Shown piece after piece: positions 29,332-39,640 of a stretch of 64,000 bases of DNA. Under the pieces are notes generated by a model, which worked only from the letters and a program-made list of their open reading frames with translations, was not told the origin of the DNA and made no database searches. Origin of the DNA: Limnobaculum eriocheiris (GTDB lineage: Bacteria > Pseudomonadota > Gammaproteobacteria > Enterobacterales > Enterobacteriaceae). The stretch's first letter is position 1. Every line of letters begins with the position of its first letter. The stretch is taken from positions 1 to 64,000 of the forward strand of contig NZ_JAJNAG010000004.1 in assembly GCF_021010575.1 (NCBI RefSeq). The letters run 5' to 3'. Position numbers and translations under genes: made by a program.

Positions 29332-30290
29332 AGTCGAATAACTCCTTGTATCTTTAATTTCCCCTATGGGATATCCCGCTAGGTATATATAGTTTTATGC
29401 TTAACTTAACTCTTCTTTAAAGAGGGATGTAACGCCTAACCTTTTTCGCTATATCCCGCACTAAAAATTCTCAAAACCCGCATTTTTTCGCGCTCATGCA
29501 TCTTAGTCATTTCCCCATCATTTAGCGCACAATCAAACTCAAAAAAACAACCTTTTTGAATAATCAAAAAAACATCAAATATACAATTAAAGCATTAAGA
29601 ATACTCTTTAAAAATAATCATAATTTATTGTTTTTTATAAAAAATAAATAAATCGTTGGAAAAAAATCATCAAAATCACATTTAAATCTTCATGAAACAC
29701 ATAAAAAACACGTTAAATAATTAAACAAAAAATTATTAGCAACAAAGGCAATGTAAAGACATTTTCCTGCCACATTGTAAAGTAGTCTTGTTTATTTTTG
29801 CCATCAAAATATTTAATAGTGATTATTATTTGAAATAATAATTATCATTGAATATTGAGTTAAATATAAAAAAATAATTCAAATGAGTTATTAAAAAAAC
29901 AAATGCAACCCGTTTAACTTAAAAAATAGTCAGATTTACTTTTATATAACCGACAAATTCTACAGCTATGAAAATCACTACTGGCAGGAACTACTCATAA
30001 TTAATTAGAAGCAGTTTAGCGACAAAGATCGCAATTAGAATAATTAATTCGCAGATGAGACGAGAAGGTAAATATATTGCAGAGTAAAGAAAAAAATTAT
30101 TTTCTAAAATTCAGCATCCAAACTATTTACTGCGAGAAAACTTACTATCAATTTGATTTAGAATAAAAAATTGAATGGTTGGATAGTCACAAAATATCTC
30201 AGCTATAGTGATCATAACAGCACAAATTATCGGAACATCTTCAGTTTGAGGGATAAACGATCATCACCTTTACAGTAAATGGTTTAAGAA
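29332..30290. promoter_or_regulatory. Long AT-rich region upstream of the adhesin gene
   Basis: About 960 bases without an open frame, strongly AT-rich with many A and T tracts, between the adhesin start and the accA terminator. It must contain the adhesin promoter. Its composition suits binding by H-NS-type silencers, which is an inference. A perfect palindrome GGGATATCCC lies at 29368-29377, and ATATCCCGC occurs at 29371-29379 and again at 29451-29459. I cannot place the promoter with confidence. Confidence 0.55.
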
Positions 30291-30292
30291 TG

Positions 30293-30328
30293 ACAAAAAA
30301 AACCCGCGAATAATGAAATCCGCGGGTT
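30293..30328 (-). terminator. accA terminator
   Basis: AACCCGCG at 30301-30308 pairs with CGCGGGTT at 30321-30328, and the minus strand then reads into eight T. It is a typical factor-independent terminator about 24 bases after the accA stop. Confidence 0.85.
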
Positions 30329-30351
30329 TTTATTTATTCAATAATCAACTA

Positions 30352-31311
30352 TCAGCAGTAACCATAACCCATCAGACGTTGATAACGGCGATCCTGTAAA
30401 GATTCTGTATCCAGCTCATCCAGTTCAGATAAGTCGGACAGCAATTTAGCCTTCAGCGATGCAGCCATTGCTTCCGGATTACGGTGTGCGCCACCTAAAG
30501 GCTCTGGTACCACAGCATCAATCAAGCCCAACTCTTTCAGACGCGAGGCGATAATACCCATAGCTTCAGCCGCCAGAGGTGCTTTATCTGCGCTCTTCCA
30601 CAGAATAGAGGCACAGCCTTCCGGTGAAATAACCGAATAGGTGCTGTATTGCAGCATATTCACTTTATCACCAACACCGATAGCCAATGCACCACCGGAA
30701 CCGCCTTCACCGATAACGGTACAAATGACCGGCACTTTCAGGCGAGACATTTCACGTAAGTTACGGGCAATCGCTTCTGACTGACCGCGTTCTTCTGCAC
30801 CTACGCCCGGATAAGCGCCCGGAGTATCAATAAAAGTGATAATTGGCAGCTTGAAACGCTCGGCCATTTCCATCAGGCGCAATGCTTTGCGATACCCTTC
30901 CGGTGCCGGCATACCGAAGTTACGGCGAATTTTTTCTTTGGTTTCACGGCCTTTCTGATGACCAATGATCATCACCGGACGACCGTCCAGACGCGCTATA
31001 CCACCAACGATAGCTTTGTCGTCGGCATAAGCACGGTCGCCTGCTAACTCATCAAAGTCGGTAAAAATATGCTGAATATAATCCAGGGTATAAGGCCTGC
31101 GTGGGTGGCGGGCAAGTTGTGCAATCTGCCAAGCTCCAAGTTCAGAGAAAATTTTATTAGTCAGTTCAAGGCTTTTCTCATGCAGACGCTTAACCTCTTC
31201 ATCAAGGTTAATATCCAATTTTTCGTCTTGAAGACTGATTGCCTTCAGCGAATCAATTTTCGCTTCCAACTCAGCAATCGGTTGTTCAAAATCCAGAAAA
31301 TTCAGACTCAT
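30352..31311 (-). CDS. accA: Acetyl-CoA carboxylase carboxyltransferase subunit alpha
   Basis: A 319-residue protein, the alpha half of the carboxyltransferase that moves carboxyl from biotin to acetyl-CoA to make malonyl-CoA, the first committed step of fatty acid synthesis. Typical stretches are [19 protein letters not shown] and [16 protein letters not shown]. Its length equals that of the E. coli protein. It lies 12 bases after dnaE and ends the long minus-strand block, as its terminator shows. It marks the right edge of the accessory region. Confidence 0.97.
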   Translation of the reverse strand: MSLNFLDFEQPIAELEAKIDSLKAISLQDEKLDINLDEEVKRLHEKSLELTNKIFSELGAWQIAQLARHPRRPYTLDYIQHIFTDFDELAGDRAYADDKAIVGGIARLDGRPVMIIGHQKGRETKEKIRRNFGMPAPEGYRKALRLMEMAERFKLPIITFIDTPGAYPGVGAEERGQSEAIARNLREMSRLKVPVICTVIGEGGSGGALAIGVGDKVNMLQYSTYSVISPEGCASILWKSADKAPLAAEAMGIIASRLKELGLIDAVVPEPLGGAHRNPEAMAASLKAKLLSDLSELDELDTESLQDRRYQRLMGYGYC

Positions 31312-31323
31312 AGCATTCCTATT

Positions 31324-34300
31324 TTAGTCAAATTCCAATTCTACCTGAGCATTACCCACAAGCGTTCTCAGATCTATCAGCAAACGTTCGGTTGGCGTTA
31401 TCCGCCATGCTGTACCAAATTTAAGCCGCGCCCGGGCATCTTCCCGTTGGTAATACAGATGTACTGGAATCGTCCCCGATCGATGGGGTTCCAGCGATTC
31501 ACGAAGACGGTTTAAAAGCTGGTCATCAATTTGCCTGTCCATCAACGAGATGGCAAGCCCGCGAGCGTATTTTTCCCGCGCTTCACTGATGTCCATTAAT
31601 TCGCGGACCATCATTTTAAGCCCGCCGCTAAAATCATCAAAGCTGACCTGTCCGGTCGCTATCAGGATTCGATCTTTTTCCAGCAAATGCTGGTACTTTT
31701 CAAGTGCCTCAGAGAATAGCATGACTTCAAGGCGACCGGAACGATCATCCAACGTACAAATACCAATTCTGTTACCACGCTTGGTGGTCATCACTCTGGC
31801 AGCTACCACTAAACCAACGGCAACAATGGTTTTACCACGTTCTGTCGGATGCATATCTTTCAGACGAATGCCGCCAGTATAGCGTTCTAACTCTTTCAAA
31901 TATTGCGTGATAGGGTGCCCGGTAAGATAGAGGCCTAACGTGTCACGTTCACCATCTAATATTACCTGTTCAGGCCATGGTGCCACATTAGCATAGGCTT
32001 TCTCAACATGCTCGGGTTCTTCTGCTAACACACCAAACATATCGGCCTGCCCCAACGCCTCCGCTTTGGCATGCTGGTCTGCGGCCTTCATCGCCTCACC
32101 CAAAGAGTGCATCAGCGCTGCGCGGTGTGGCCCCAATCGGTCAAATGCACCCGCCATTATCAGCTTTTCCAGCACCCGCTTATTCAAGCGCTTGGTGTCA
32201 GAACGGGCACACAGGTCAAACAACTCTTTAAAGTAGCCGCCCTGATTCCGTGCTTCAATTATAGCTTCTATTGGACCTTCGCCTACGCCTTTAATTGCAC
32301 CAATACCGTAAACTATTTCACCATCATCATTAACATGGAAATGGTACAGACCACTATTGATATCCGGCGGCAGCACCTTTAGGCCCATACGCAGGCATTC
32401 ATCCACCAAACCCACCACCTTCTCGGTGTTATCCATATCGGCAGTCATTACCGCCGCCATAAATTCAGCCGGATAGTGAGCCTTCAACCACAGTGTCTGA
32501 TAAGAAACCAGCGCATAAGCCGCGGAGTGAGATTTGTTAAAACCATAACCGGCGAACTTTTCTACCAGGTCAAAGATTTTCATCGACAGCTCGCCGTCAA
32601 TGCCCATCCGCTCTGCGCCCTCTTTAAATACCGAACGCTGTTTGGCCATCTCCTCCGGTTTTTTCTTACCCATTGCACGACGCAGCATATCCGCGCCACC
32701 CAGGGTATAACCCGCCAGCACCTGAGCAATCTGCATAACCTGTTCCTGATACAGGATAATGCCATAAGTTGGCTCAAGTACCGGTTTCAGAGATTCGTGC
32801 TGCCACTGAATATCAGGATAGGAAATCGCTTCACGCCCGTGCTTACGGTCAATAAAGTTATCTACCATGCCCGACTGCAATGGCCCCGGACGGAACAGCG
32901 CTACCAGAGCGATCATATCTTCAAAGCAGTCGGGTTTCAGGCGCTTAATCAGGTCTTTCATGCCGCGGGATTCAAGCTGGAATACCGCGGTAGTTTCTGA
33001 CCGTTGCAGCATGTCGAAACTTTTTTGGTCAGCCAGTGGAATAGCGCTGATATCAATAGGTTCCTGACCCGCTTTGGCCCGACGCGCATTAATCATGCCC
33101 AACGCCCAGTCAATAATGGTCAGGGTACGCAGCCCCAGGAAGTCAAACTTCACCAGACCCGCATATTCCACATCGTTTTTATCAAACTGAGTAACCGGGA
33201 ATTGCCCTTCCGCATCGCAGTATAGCGGTGCGAAATCGGTGATTTTGGTTGGAGAAATAACAACACCACCGGCATGTTTACCGGCGTTACGGGTTACACC
33301 CTCCAACTGGCGCGCCATATCGATTAGCGCTTTAACTTCTTCATCTGCTTCGTACAGTTCAGGTAATTGTGGCTCTGCAGCAAACGCTTTTTCCAGCGTC
33401 ATGCCCGGGTCCATCGGAATCAGTTTTGATATACGATCGACAAAGCCATAAGGATGCCCCAATACCCTGCCTACATCGCGAATAACCGCTTTTGCCGCCA
33501 TGGTACCGAAGGTAATAATTTGTGATACCGCATCCCGTCCATACATTTCAGAAACGTGGTCAATCACCCGATCTCGTTTCTCCATACAGAAGTCAACGTC
33601 GAAGTCAGGCATAGAGACCCGCTCCGGGTTAAGGAAGCGTTCGAACAGCAGGTCAAATTCCAGCGGATCCAGATCGGTGATTCCCAACGCATAGGCCACT
33701 AAAGAACCCGCACCAGAACCTCGCCCCGGTCCAACAGGCACATCGTTATCTTTGGACCACTGGATAAACTCCATCACGATCAGGAAGTAACCGGGGAATC
33801 CCATCTGGTTAATCACCTGTAGCTCAATATCCAGACGCTCATCATATTCAGGGCGTCGCTCCGCTCTGATAGCGGGATCGGGATATAAAAACGCCAGGCG
33901 TTTTTCCAGCCCCTCTTTAGAGCGGGCAACCAGGAAATCCTCGGTGGTCATCTCACCGGTTGGGAACTGCGGCAGGAAATACTCACCTAAACGGATTGTC
34001 ACGTTACAGCGTTTAGCAATCTCAACGCTATTTATCAACGCTTCGGGTAGATCGGAGAAGAGTTCACACATCTCCTCTTCACTGCGCAGATATTGCTGAG
34101 CACTGTATTTCTTCGGTCGTTTAGGGTCGTCCAGCGTAAAGCCATCATGAATGGCTACCCGAATTTCATGGGCATCAAAATCAGAGACATCAATGAATTT
34201 AACATCGTTCGTGGCAACAACCGGAATGCCCTCCCGGGTAGCCAGCTCAACAGCGGCGTGAAGATAAACCTCTTCTTCATCTCGTTCGGTTCGGACCAAC

Positions 34301-34806
34301 TCCAGATAGTAGTTATCCGGGAAGTGAGTGCGATAAAACTGTAAGCATTCATCAACCAGATGTTGATTACCACGTAACAGCGACTGCCCCACATCACCAA
34401 AACGCGCACCGGAAAGCAGAATCAGACCATTTTTATATTCAACCAGCCAGTCACGATCGATAACCGGACCACCCTGAACATAGCCCCGCTGATACGCTTT
34501 AGAAATCAACATAGTCAGGTTCTGATAGCCTTCGTTATTGGCTGCCAGAACGGTGAGTTCCGTTAACTCATCGCCTAAGGTTTCACTTTGTACCCGAAAA
34601 TCAGCACCGATAATGGGTTTAATACCGACCCCATGTGCAGAACCATAAAACTTCACCAGCCCACACAGGTTAGTAAAGTCGGTAATTGCCATCGCGGGCA
34701 TACCCAGGGTCGCCACCTTTTTCACCAACGGGCCCACTTTGGCTAATCCATCAATCATGGAAAAGTCACTGTGAATACGAAGATGAATAAAACGAGGTTC
34801 AGCCAT
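31324..34806 (-). CDS. dnaE: DNA polymerase III alpha subunit
   Basis: The 1160-residue replicative polymerase catalytic subunit. The N-terminal PHP domain begins [19 protein letters not shown]. Catalytic aspartates are in [10 protein letters not shown] near residue 401 and FDFLGL near residue 555. Helix-hairpin-helix and OB-fold domains follow, with the clamp-binding region toward the C-terminus. Length equals the E. coli protein. It sits between rnhB and accA in the conserved order. Confidence 0.98.
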   Translation of the reverse strand: MAEPRFIHLRIHSDFSMIDGLAKVGPLVKKVATLGMPAMAITDFTNLCGLVKFYGSAHGVGIKPIIGADFRVQSETLGDELTELTVLAANNEGYQNLTMLISKAYQRGYVQGGPVIDRDWLVEYKNGLILLSGARFGDVGQSLLRGNQHLVDECLQFYRTHFPDNYYLELVRTERDEEEVYLHAAVELATREGIPVVATNDVKFIDVSDFDAHEIRVAIHDGFTLDDPKRPKKYSAQQYLRSEEEMCELFSDLPEALINSVEIAKRCNVTIRLGEYFLPQFPTGEMTTEDFLVARSKEGLEKRLAFLYPDPAIRAERRPEYDERLDIELQVINQMGFPGYFLIVMEFIQWSKDNDVPVGPGRGSGAGSLVAYALGITDLDPLEFDLLFERFLNPERVSMPDFDVDFCMEKRDRVIDHVSEMYGRDAVSQIITFGTMAAKAVIRDVGRVLGHPYGFVDRISKLIPMDPGMTLEKAFAAEPQLPELYEADEEVKALIDMARQLEGVTRNAGKHAGGVVISPTKITDFAPLYCDAEGQFPVTQFDKNDVEYAGLVKFDFLGLRTLTIIDWALGMINARRAKAGQEPIDISAIPLADQKSFDMLQRSETTAVFQLESRGMKDLIKRLKPDCFEDMIALVALFRPGPLQSGMVDNFIDRKHGREAISYPDIQWQHESLKPVLEPTYGIILYQEQVMQIAQVLAGYTLGGADMLRRAMGKKKPEEMAKQRSVFKEGAERMGIDGELSMKIFDLVEKFAGYGFNKSHSAAYALVSYQTLWLKAHYPAEFMAAVMTADMDNTEKVVGLVDECLRMGLKVLPPDINSGLYHFHVNDDGEIVYGIGAIKGVGEGPIEAIIEARNQGGYFKELFDLCARSDTKRLNKRVLEKLIMAGAFDRLGPHRAALMHSLGEAMKAADQHAKAEALGQADMFGVLAEEPEHVEKAYANVAPWPEQVILDGERDTLGLYLTGHPITQYLKELERYTGGIRLKDMHPTERGKTIVAVGLVVAARVMTTKRGNRIGICTLDDRSGRLEVMLFSEALEKYQHLLEKDRILIATGQVSFDDFSGGLKMMVRELMDISEAREKYARGLAISLMDRQIDDQLLNRLRESLEPHRSGTIPVHLYYQREDARARLKFGTAWRITPTERLLIDLRTLVGNAQVELEFD

Positions 34807-34868
34807 ATCAAATACCAGCTATCAGATTACAAACATTATCAGGATACATCAGAAAAATCATAGCAGAC

Positions 34869-35480
34869 TTATTCCAGCCCTAAAGCACGTCTGACCGGCG
34901 CAAAGCTGCGACGATAATCTTCTGTCGCACCATGTTCCGCTAACTTCTCCAGATGCAGGGCTGTAGGATACCCTTTATGTTGAGCAAATCCATACTGTGG
35001 AAAACGTAAATTCAGCTCGGTCATTTCACGGTCGCGGGTCACTTTAGCCAGTATGGATGCCGCACTGATTTCAGCTACCCGACTATCTCCCTTAACCACC
35101 GCCAGTGAAGACATGGGTAACTTAGGGCAACGGTTGCCGTCAATCAGCACAAAGTCGGGCTGAATATGCAGACCAGATACCGCACGTTGCATGGCTAACA
35201 TAGTCGCATGCAGAATATTCAGTTGGTCGATCTCTTCTGGCTCCGCGCGCCCCAGACTCCAGCTCAACGCTTTATCTTTAATCTCGTCATACAAGGAGAG
35301 ACGTTTTTTTTCGCTGAGTTTTTTTGAGTCAGCTAAACCGACAATCGGATTAGCCGGATCGAGAATGACAGCGGCAGTAACAACGGCACCCACTAATGGC
35401 CCGCGCCCAACCTCATCAACACCGGCAATTCGGTTTGCCACAGGATAAACAAAAGGATCGGTTATAATACTTTTTGCCAT
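34869..35480 (-). CDS. rnhB: Ribonuclease HII
   Basis: A 203-residue endonuclease that cuts 5' of ribonucleotides embedded in DNA, starting ribonucleotide excision repair. The catalytic motif DEVGRGPL (Asp-Glu pair) is near residue 22, with further acidic residues in LIDGN and the C-terminal half. Lys-rich [12 protein letters not shown] is also characteristic. It begins 5 bases after the lpxB stop, so the two are probably coupled. Length is normal. Confidence 0.96.
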   Translation of the reverse strand: MAKSIITDPFVYPVANRIAGVDEVGRGPLVGAVVTAAVILDPANPIVGLADSKKLSEKKRLSLYDEIKDKALSWSLGRAEPEEIDQLNILHATMLAMQRAVSGLHIQPDFVLIDGNRCPKLPMSSLAVVKGDSRVAEISAASILAKVTRDREMTELNLRFPQYGFAQHKGYPTALHLEKLAEHGATEDYRRSFAPVRRALGLE

Positions 35481-35485
35481 CGCAA

Positions 35486-36667
35486 TTATTGCTCCTTGCC
35501 GTCAACCTGAGCAGGAAGATAACCCGCCAGTTCTAAAACCGCCTGCGCCGCCTGACGATCTGCATCGCAACGAATACTCTGATGCAATTCAGTGAAAGTC
35601 TGCTTCAGAGCCCGGGTATGGTCATTATTATTATTCAGTAAAGGCGTCAGTGATGCTGCCAGCTTCTCTGGCGTACAGTCATCTTGTAATAGTTCGGTAA
35701 CTAATTCCCTGCCCGCCAACAGATTTGGCAGCGACACATAAGGCGTTTTAATCAGGCGTTTCGCCAACCAGAAAGTGAAAGGCTTCATGCGGTAACCAAC
35801 CACCATTGGGCATTTGGCCAACATGCATTCCAGCGCAGCAGTACCTGAAGCCAGTAAGGCTGCATCACTGGCAACCATAGCGCTACGCGCCTGACCATCC
35901 AGTAATCTCACATTCAGATCGGGGGCCACTTCAGATTTAATTCGCTCAAATTGTTCACGCCGTTTGGCATTCACCAACGGCACCAACACTTCTAATTCAG
36001 GATATGTTTCTCTCAGCAGCATAGCGGTCTTCAGAAAATCAGCGCTGAGCATTTCCACTTCTGCATTACGACTACCCGGTAATAGGGCCAGACAGTGGAC
36101 ATTATCCGCAATACCCAGTTGTTCTCTGGCTGCATGGCGATCGGGAACCAGCGGCATCGCATCCGCCATGGTGTGGCCAATAAATCGACAGGGAACCTGA
36201 TAGCGATCGTAGAAAGCTTTTTCAAACGGCAGAAAAGCCAGCACCAGATTCGTCGATCGACCGATTTTAAATACCCTATTCTGACGCCATGCCCATACTG
36301 ATGGGCTGACATAGTGAATAGTTTTGATACCGCGCTGTTTTAAGCGGCCCTCAAGGGTGATATTAAAATCAGGCGCATCGATACCCACAAATACATCAGG
36401 CTTTAGCTCACTAAAACGCTGAGTCAACACTTTGCGGATTTTCAACAACCGGGGCAGGCGCTCCAGAACCTCTACCACGCCCATGACCGCCAGCTCTTCC
36501 ATTTCAAACCAGGCTTCACAGCCTTCAGCTTGCATTAAGGGACCAGCTACGCCAACAAAGCGTGCATCGGGGTATTGGGATTTTAGAGCGCGAATCAGAC
36601 CAGCACCAAGAATATCGCCGGAGGTTTCCCCGGCGACTAATCCAATGGTAAGAGGACGCGATGACAT
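35486..36667 (-). CDS. lpxB: Lipid-A-disaccharide synthase
   Basis: A 393-residue family 19 glycosyltransferase that joins lipid X to UDP-diacylglucosamine to make the lipid A disaccharide at the inner face of the inner membrane. Recognisable stretches are [13 protein letters not shown] near the start, [21 protein letters not shown] and [10 protein letters not shown]. It starts 3 bases after lpxA and continues the lpxD-fabZ-lpxA-lpxB run. Confidence 0.97.
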   Translation of the reverse strand: MSSRPLTIGLVAGETSGDILGAGLIRALKSQYPDARFVGVAGPLMQAEGCEAWFEMEELAVMGVVEVLERLPRLLKIRKVLTQRFSELKPDVFVGIDAPDFNITLEGRLKQRGIKTIHYVSPSVWAWRQNRVFKIGRSTNLVLAFLPFEKAFYDRYQVPCRFIGHTMADAMPLVPDRHAAREQLGIADNVHCLALLPGSRNAEVEMLSADFLKTAMLLRETYPELEVLVPLVNAKRREQFERIKSEVAPDLNVRLLDGQARSAMVASDAALLASGTAALECMLAKCPMVVGYRMKPFTFWLAKRLIKTPYVSLPNLLAGRELVTELLQDDCTPEKLAASLTPLLNNNNDHTRALKQTFTELHQSIRCDADRQAAQAVLELAGYLPAQVDGKEQ

Positions 36668-36670
36668 GAT

Positions 36671-37459
36671 TTATCGAATGATGCCGCGTGTAGAGCGGCT
36701 AAAGAAATCAACAAACAGCTGAACCGCAGGCTGTTGTTTCGCCAGCTCTTCAATTTCTGGTTTCACTTCATCCAGCGTTTTACCACTACGATAAAGTAAC
36801 TTATAGGCATTACGAATGGCATGCAGTGCATCTTTTTCAAAACCACGACGCTTCAGGCCTTCAATATTGACGCCAAACGGCGTGGCATGGTTACCCTGAG
36901 CGATAACGTAAGGAGGAACATCCTGAGCGACGCCAGAACAACCACCCACCATAACGTGAGCACCAATCACACAGAACTGGTGAATAGCCGTCATGCCACC
37001 AATAATAGCAAAGTCATCAATCTCAACGTGCCCTGCCAGAGTCGCATTATTCGCCAGAATACAGCGGTTACCAATTTGGCAATCGTGGGCGACGTGGGCA
37101 TTGATCATTAACAGGTTATCACTACCGATTTTGGTTAAACCACCGCCTTGTACGGTACCCCGATGGATAGTCACGCTTTCACGGATACGGTTACGGTCAC
37201 CAATCTCTACACGGGTAGGTTCACCGGCATATTTCAGATCCTGGTTTACTTCACCAACGGAAGTAAACTGATAAATCTGATTATCTGCACCAATCTTTGT
37301 GACGCCATTAACCACAACATGAGACTTGAGTACGGTGCCCGGCCCAATTTCAACCTGAGAACCAACCCAACAAAACGGGCCAATGTGAACATTAGCTCCG
37401 ATGACCGCACCCTCTTCAACAATAGAAGTTGGGTGAATAAAGACGGTGTTATCAATCAC
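36671..37459 (-). CDS. lpxA: UDP-N-acetylglucosamine acyltransferase
   Basis: A 262-residue left-handed beta-helix enzyme that places the first acyl chain in lipid A synthesis. Hexapeptide repeats fill the first 190 residues (for example [13 protein letters not shown]). The catalytic His is in [10 protein letters not shown] near residue 125. A short helical domain ends the protein. It starts 4 bases after fabZ. Length equals that of E. coli LpxA. Confidence 0.97.
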   Translation of the reverse strand: MIDNTVFIHPTSIVEEGAVIGANVHIGPFCWVGSQVEIGPGTVLKSHVVVNGVTKIGADNQIYQFTSVGEVNQDLKYAGEPTRVEIGDRNRIRESVTIHRGTVQGGGLTKIGSDNLLMINAHVAHDCQIGNRCILANNATLAGHVEIDDFAIIGGMTAIHQFCVIGAHVMVGGCSGVAQDVPPYVIAQGNHATPFGVNIEGLKRRGFEKDALHAIRNAYKLLYRSGKTLDEVKPEIEELAKQQPAVQLFVDFFSRSTRGIIR

Positions 37460-37463
37460 AGTA

Positions 37464-37928
37464 TTAAGACTCCCGACGACGAGCGCACATCATGTCAGCT
37501 TCACAAGCGATTTCGCCATCAACTTTAGCTACACCACGGAAACGTGCTACACCACGACGCTCTTTAATAAATTCAACCTCAAGGACCAACTGATCCCCGG
37601 GTAAAACAGGACGCTTAAAGCGAGCATTATCAACAGCGGCAAAATAGTAAAGCTCCCCTGGCTCTAAACGACCAAGGCTCTTAAACGCCAAAATGCCTGT
37701 TGCCTGGGCCATGGCTTCCAGAATAAGTACGCCCGGAAAAATCGGCTTACCGGGGAAGTGCCCCTGGAAGAAAGGTTCGTTTACAGAGACGTTCTTAATC
37801 GCTCTTAAAAATTTACCTTTATCAAAATCTAATACCCGGTCCACGAGCAAGAATGGATAACGATGAGGTAGTAAACTCAGTATCTCTTCAATATCCAGAG
37901 TACGATTGTCAGTAGTCAAAATGCTCAT
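37464..37928 (-). CDS. fabZ: 3-hydroxyacyl-ACP dehydratase FabZ
   Basis: A 154-residue hot-dog-fold dehydratase of fatty acid elongation. The core [20 protein letters not shown] near residues 55-74 contains the catalytic His and Glu. [12 protein letters not shown] near residue 21 is also typical. It competes with LpxA and LpxD for hydroxymyristoyl-ACP, which fits its place between them. It is separated from lpxD by 130 bases that contain a stable hairpin. Confidence 0.97.
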   Translation of the reverse strand: MSILTTDNRTLDIEEILSLLPHRYPFLLVDRVLDFDKGKFLRAIKNVSVNEPFFQGHFPGKPIFPGVLILEAMAQATGILAFKSLGRLEPGELYYFAAVDNARFKRPVLPGDQLVLEVEFIKERRGVARFRGVAKVDGEIACEADMMCARRRES

Positions 37929-37964
37929 CCTGTCTTCAAAACTAAACTGATTGTATCAACAACA

Positions 37965-38002
37965 CGGCCTGCTTTTAGTCTTGGGGACTATAAAACAGGC
38001 CG
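37965..38002 (-). other. Intercistronic hairpin between lpxD and fabZ
   Basis: CGGCCTG at 37965-37971 pairs with CAGGCCG at 37996-38002, with an inner stem of TTTTAGTC against GACTATAAAA (one bulge) and a 5-base loop. No T run follows on the minus strand, so this is probably an mRNA processing or stability structure. Confidence 0.6.
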
Positions 38003-38058
38003 CGAATAAAATTATAAAAATTAATGGGATAACGACTGTTTTCTTAAACTTATATCAG

Positions 38059-39084
38059 CTATTTTCCATCAACTTTCCGTTCAACGGCTTTCAGGCGTTT
38101 ACTCATGTCGTTAATATTTAACACCAGAGCCGCTGTCTTGCGCCACTCTTTATTGCTCTGAAGCGGAATCCCGGAAGAGTAAATCCCCGGTTCAGTGATG
38201 GGTCGCATCACCATTCCCATTCCGGTAACAACGGCCTTATCACATATTTCCATATGACCATTAATAACGCTGGCACCACCAATCTGGCAGTATTTGCCAA
38301 TAGTCAGACTGCCCGCCATAATCACGCCGCCGGCGACTGCCGTATTGTCGCCAATTATCACGTTATGCGCAATCTGGCATTGGTTATCAATGATCACACC
38401 ATTGCCAATAATCGTATCATCCAGCGCGCCACGATCGATAGTCGTGCAGGCACCAATTTCAACGTTATCACCAATTCTGACCGTCCCTAACTGAGGGATC
38501 TTAATCCAGTTTCCACGTTCATTCGCATAGCCAAAGCCATCTGCACCAATGACGGTTCCGGATTGAACTAAACCTCCTGAACCAATAACCACTTCATGAT
38601 AAATAGTGACATTAGCCCATAAACGAGTACCTGTGCCTATACGTGCGTTTTTACCGATAAAACATCCGGCACCAATCACAACGTTATCACCCAGTACCGC
38701 CCCGCTTTCAATGACGGCATTTGCACCAATGGAAACCTTCTGCCCCAATGTAGCACTTTCAGCAATCACCGCAGTTGGCGCAATATCCCGGGCAGGAGAA
38801 GGGGTAGTATCCAGTAACTGAGCCATACGTGCGTAGCTGAGGTAAGGATTCTTCACAACTAACGCAGTCAAATGTGAACAGAAAGGAAGGTTTTCTTCGC
38901 TCAGCACCACTGCACTAGCCTCACAGGTCAAAAGCTGTTCCTGATAACGGCTATTAGACAGAAAAGTAATCTGTCCTTTTTTGGCAGATGTCATTGATGC
39001 AACACCGGTGATGACGATATCGCCATCACCGTGTATTTCTGCCCCCAAATGTTCTGCTAAATCAGCTAAACGAATGGAGTGCAT
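38059..39084 (-). CDS. lpxD: UDP-3-O-acylglucosamine N-acyltransferase
   Basis: A 341-residue acyltransferase that adds the N-linked hydroxyacyl chain in lipid A synthesis. It has a uridine-binding N-terminal domain (about 1-100), a hexapeptide left-handed beta-helix (about 100-300) and a helical C-terminus. The catalytic His is in [13 protein letters not shown] near residue 240. It starts 3 bases after the skp stop. Length equals E. coli LpxD. Confidence 0.97.
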   Translation of the reverse strand: MHSIRLADLAEHLGAEIHGDGDIVITGVASMTSAKKGQITFLSNSRYQEQLLTCEASAVVLSEENLPFCSHLTALVVKNPYLSYARMAQLLDTTPSPARDIAPTAVIAESATLGQKVSIGANAVIESGAVLGDNVVIGAGCFIGKNARIGTGTRLWANVTIYHEVVIGSGGLVQSGTVIGADGFGYANERGNWIKIPQLGTVRIGDNVEIGACTTIDRGALDDTIIGNGVIIDNQCQIAHNVIIGDNTAVAGGVIMAGSLTIGKYCQIGGASVINGHMEICDKAVVTGMGMVMRPITEPGIYSSGIPLQSNKEWRKTAALVLNINDMSKRLKAVERKVDGK

Positions 39085-39087
39085 AAC

Positions 39088-39573
39088 TTATTTTACCTGC
39101 GCTAAAACTTTTTCAGTAATGTCGCTATCAGCATTTACATAGAATGCAGCATCTGCTTTAACAACAACTGAATAACCATCTTTTTCAGCAACAGTTTTCA
39201 CTGCGTCCTGAACTTTAGCAACCAGTTTGTTCATTTCTTCAGCTTCACGACGACGGCTGTCCTGAGTAAAGGCAGCAGCTTTTTGCTGGAATGCCTTAAT
39301 ATCATTTTCCAGCTTGGTACGGTCGGCAGGCTTCATTGAACCACCGCTGGTTTGCAGTTTTTTCACTTTATCCTGAGCTGCTTTTTCTTCAGTTTGCAGC
39401 GCTGTAGCACGAGATTTGAACTCGCTTTCCAGCTTCTTAGCTACTGCATCACGCTCTGGCATCTTTTGTAAAATGCTCATCACGTCAACAACGGCAACTT
39501 TATCGGCCGCCTGAACGCCCGCTGAAGCAACCATAGCTAAACCTAAACCTGCAGCACATAACCACTTTTTCAA
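39088..39573 (-). CDS. skp: Periplasmic chaperone Skp (OmpH)
   Basis: A 161-residue trimeric chaperone that holds unfolded outer-membrane proteins in the periplasm and hands them to BamA. I set the start at TTG 39573, preceded by AAGGAG seven bases upstream. The protein then begins with a signal peptide (MKKWLCAAGLGLAMVASAGV, cleaved after QA). The frame stays open farther upstream into bamA, but that part is not Skp. The rest is alpha-helical with long charged arms, and the length equals the E. coli precursor. Confidence 0.95.
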   Translation of the reverse strand: MKKWLCAAGLGLAMVASAGVQAADKVAVVDVMSILQKMPERDAVAKKLESEFKSRATALQTEEKAAQDKVKKLQTSGGSMKPADRTKLENDIKAFQQKAAAFTQDSRRREAEEMNKLVAKVQDAVKTVAEKDGYSVVVKADAAFYVNADSDITEKVLAQVK

Positions 39574-39640
39574 TTTGAACTCCTTACTATAATTGCTATC
39601 GAGTTGAACTCGTTGTTTGTTACTACTTAACTCAGAACGA

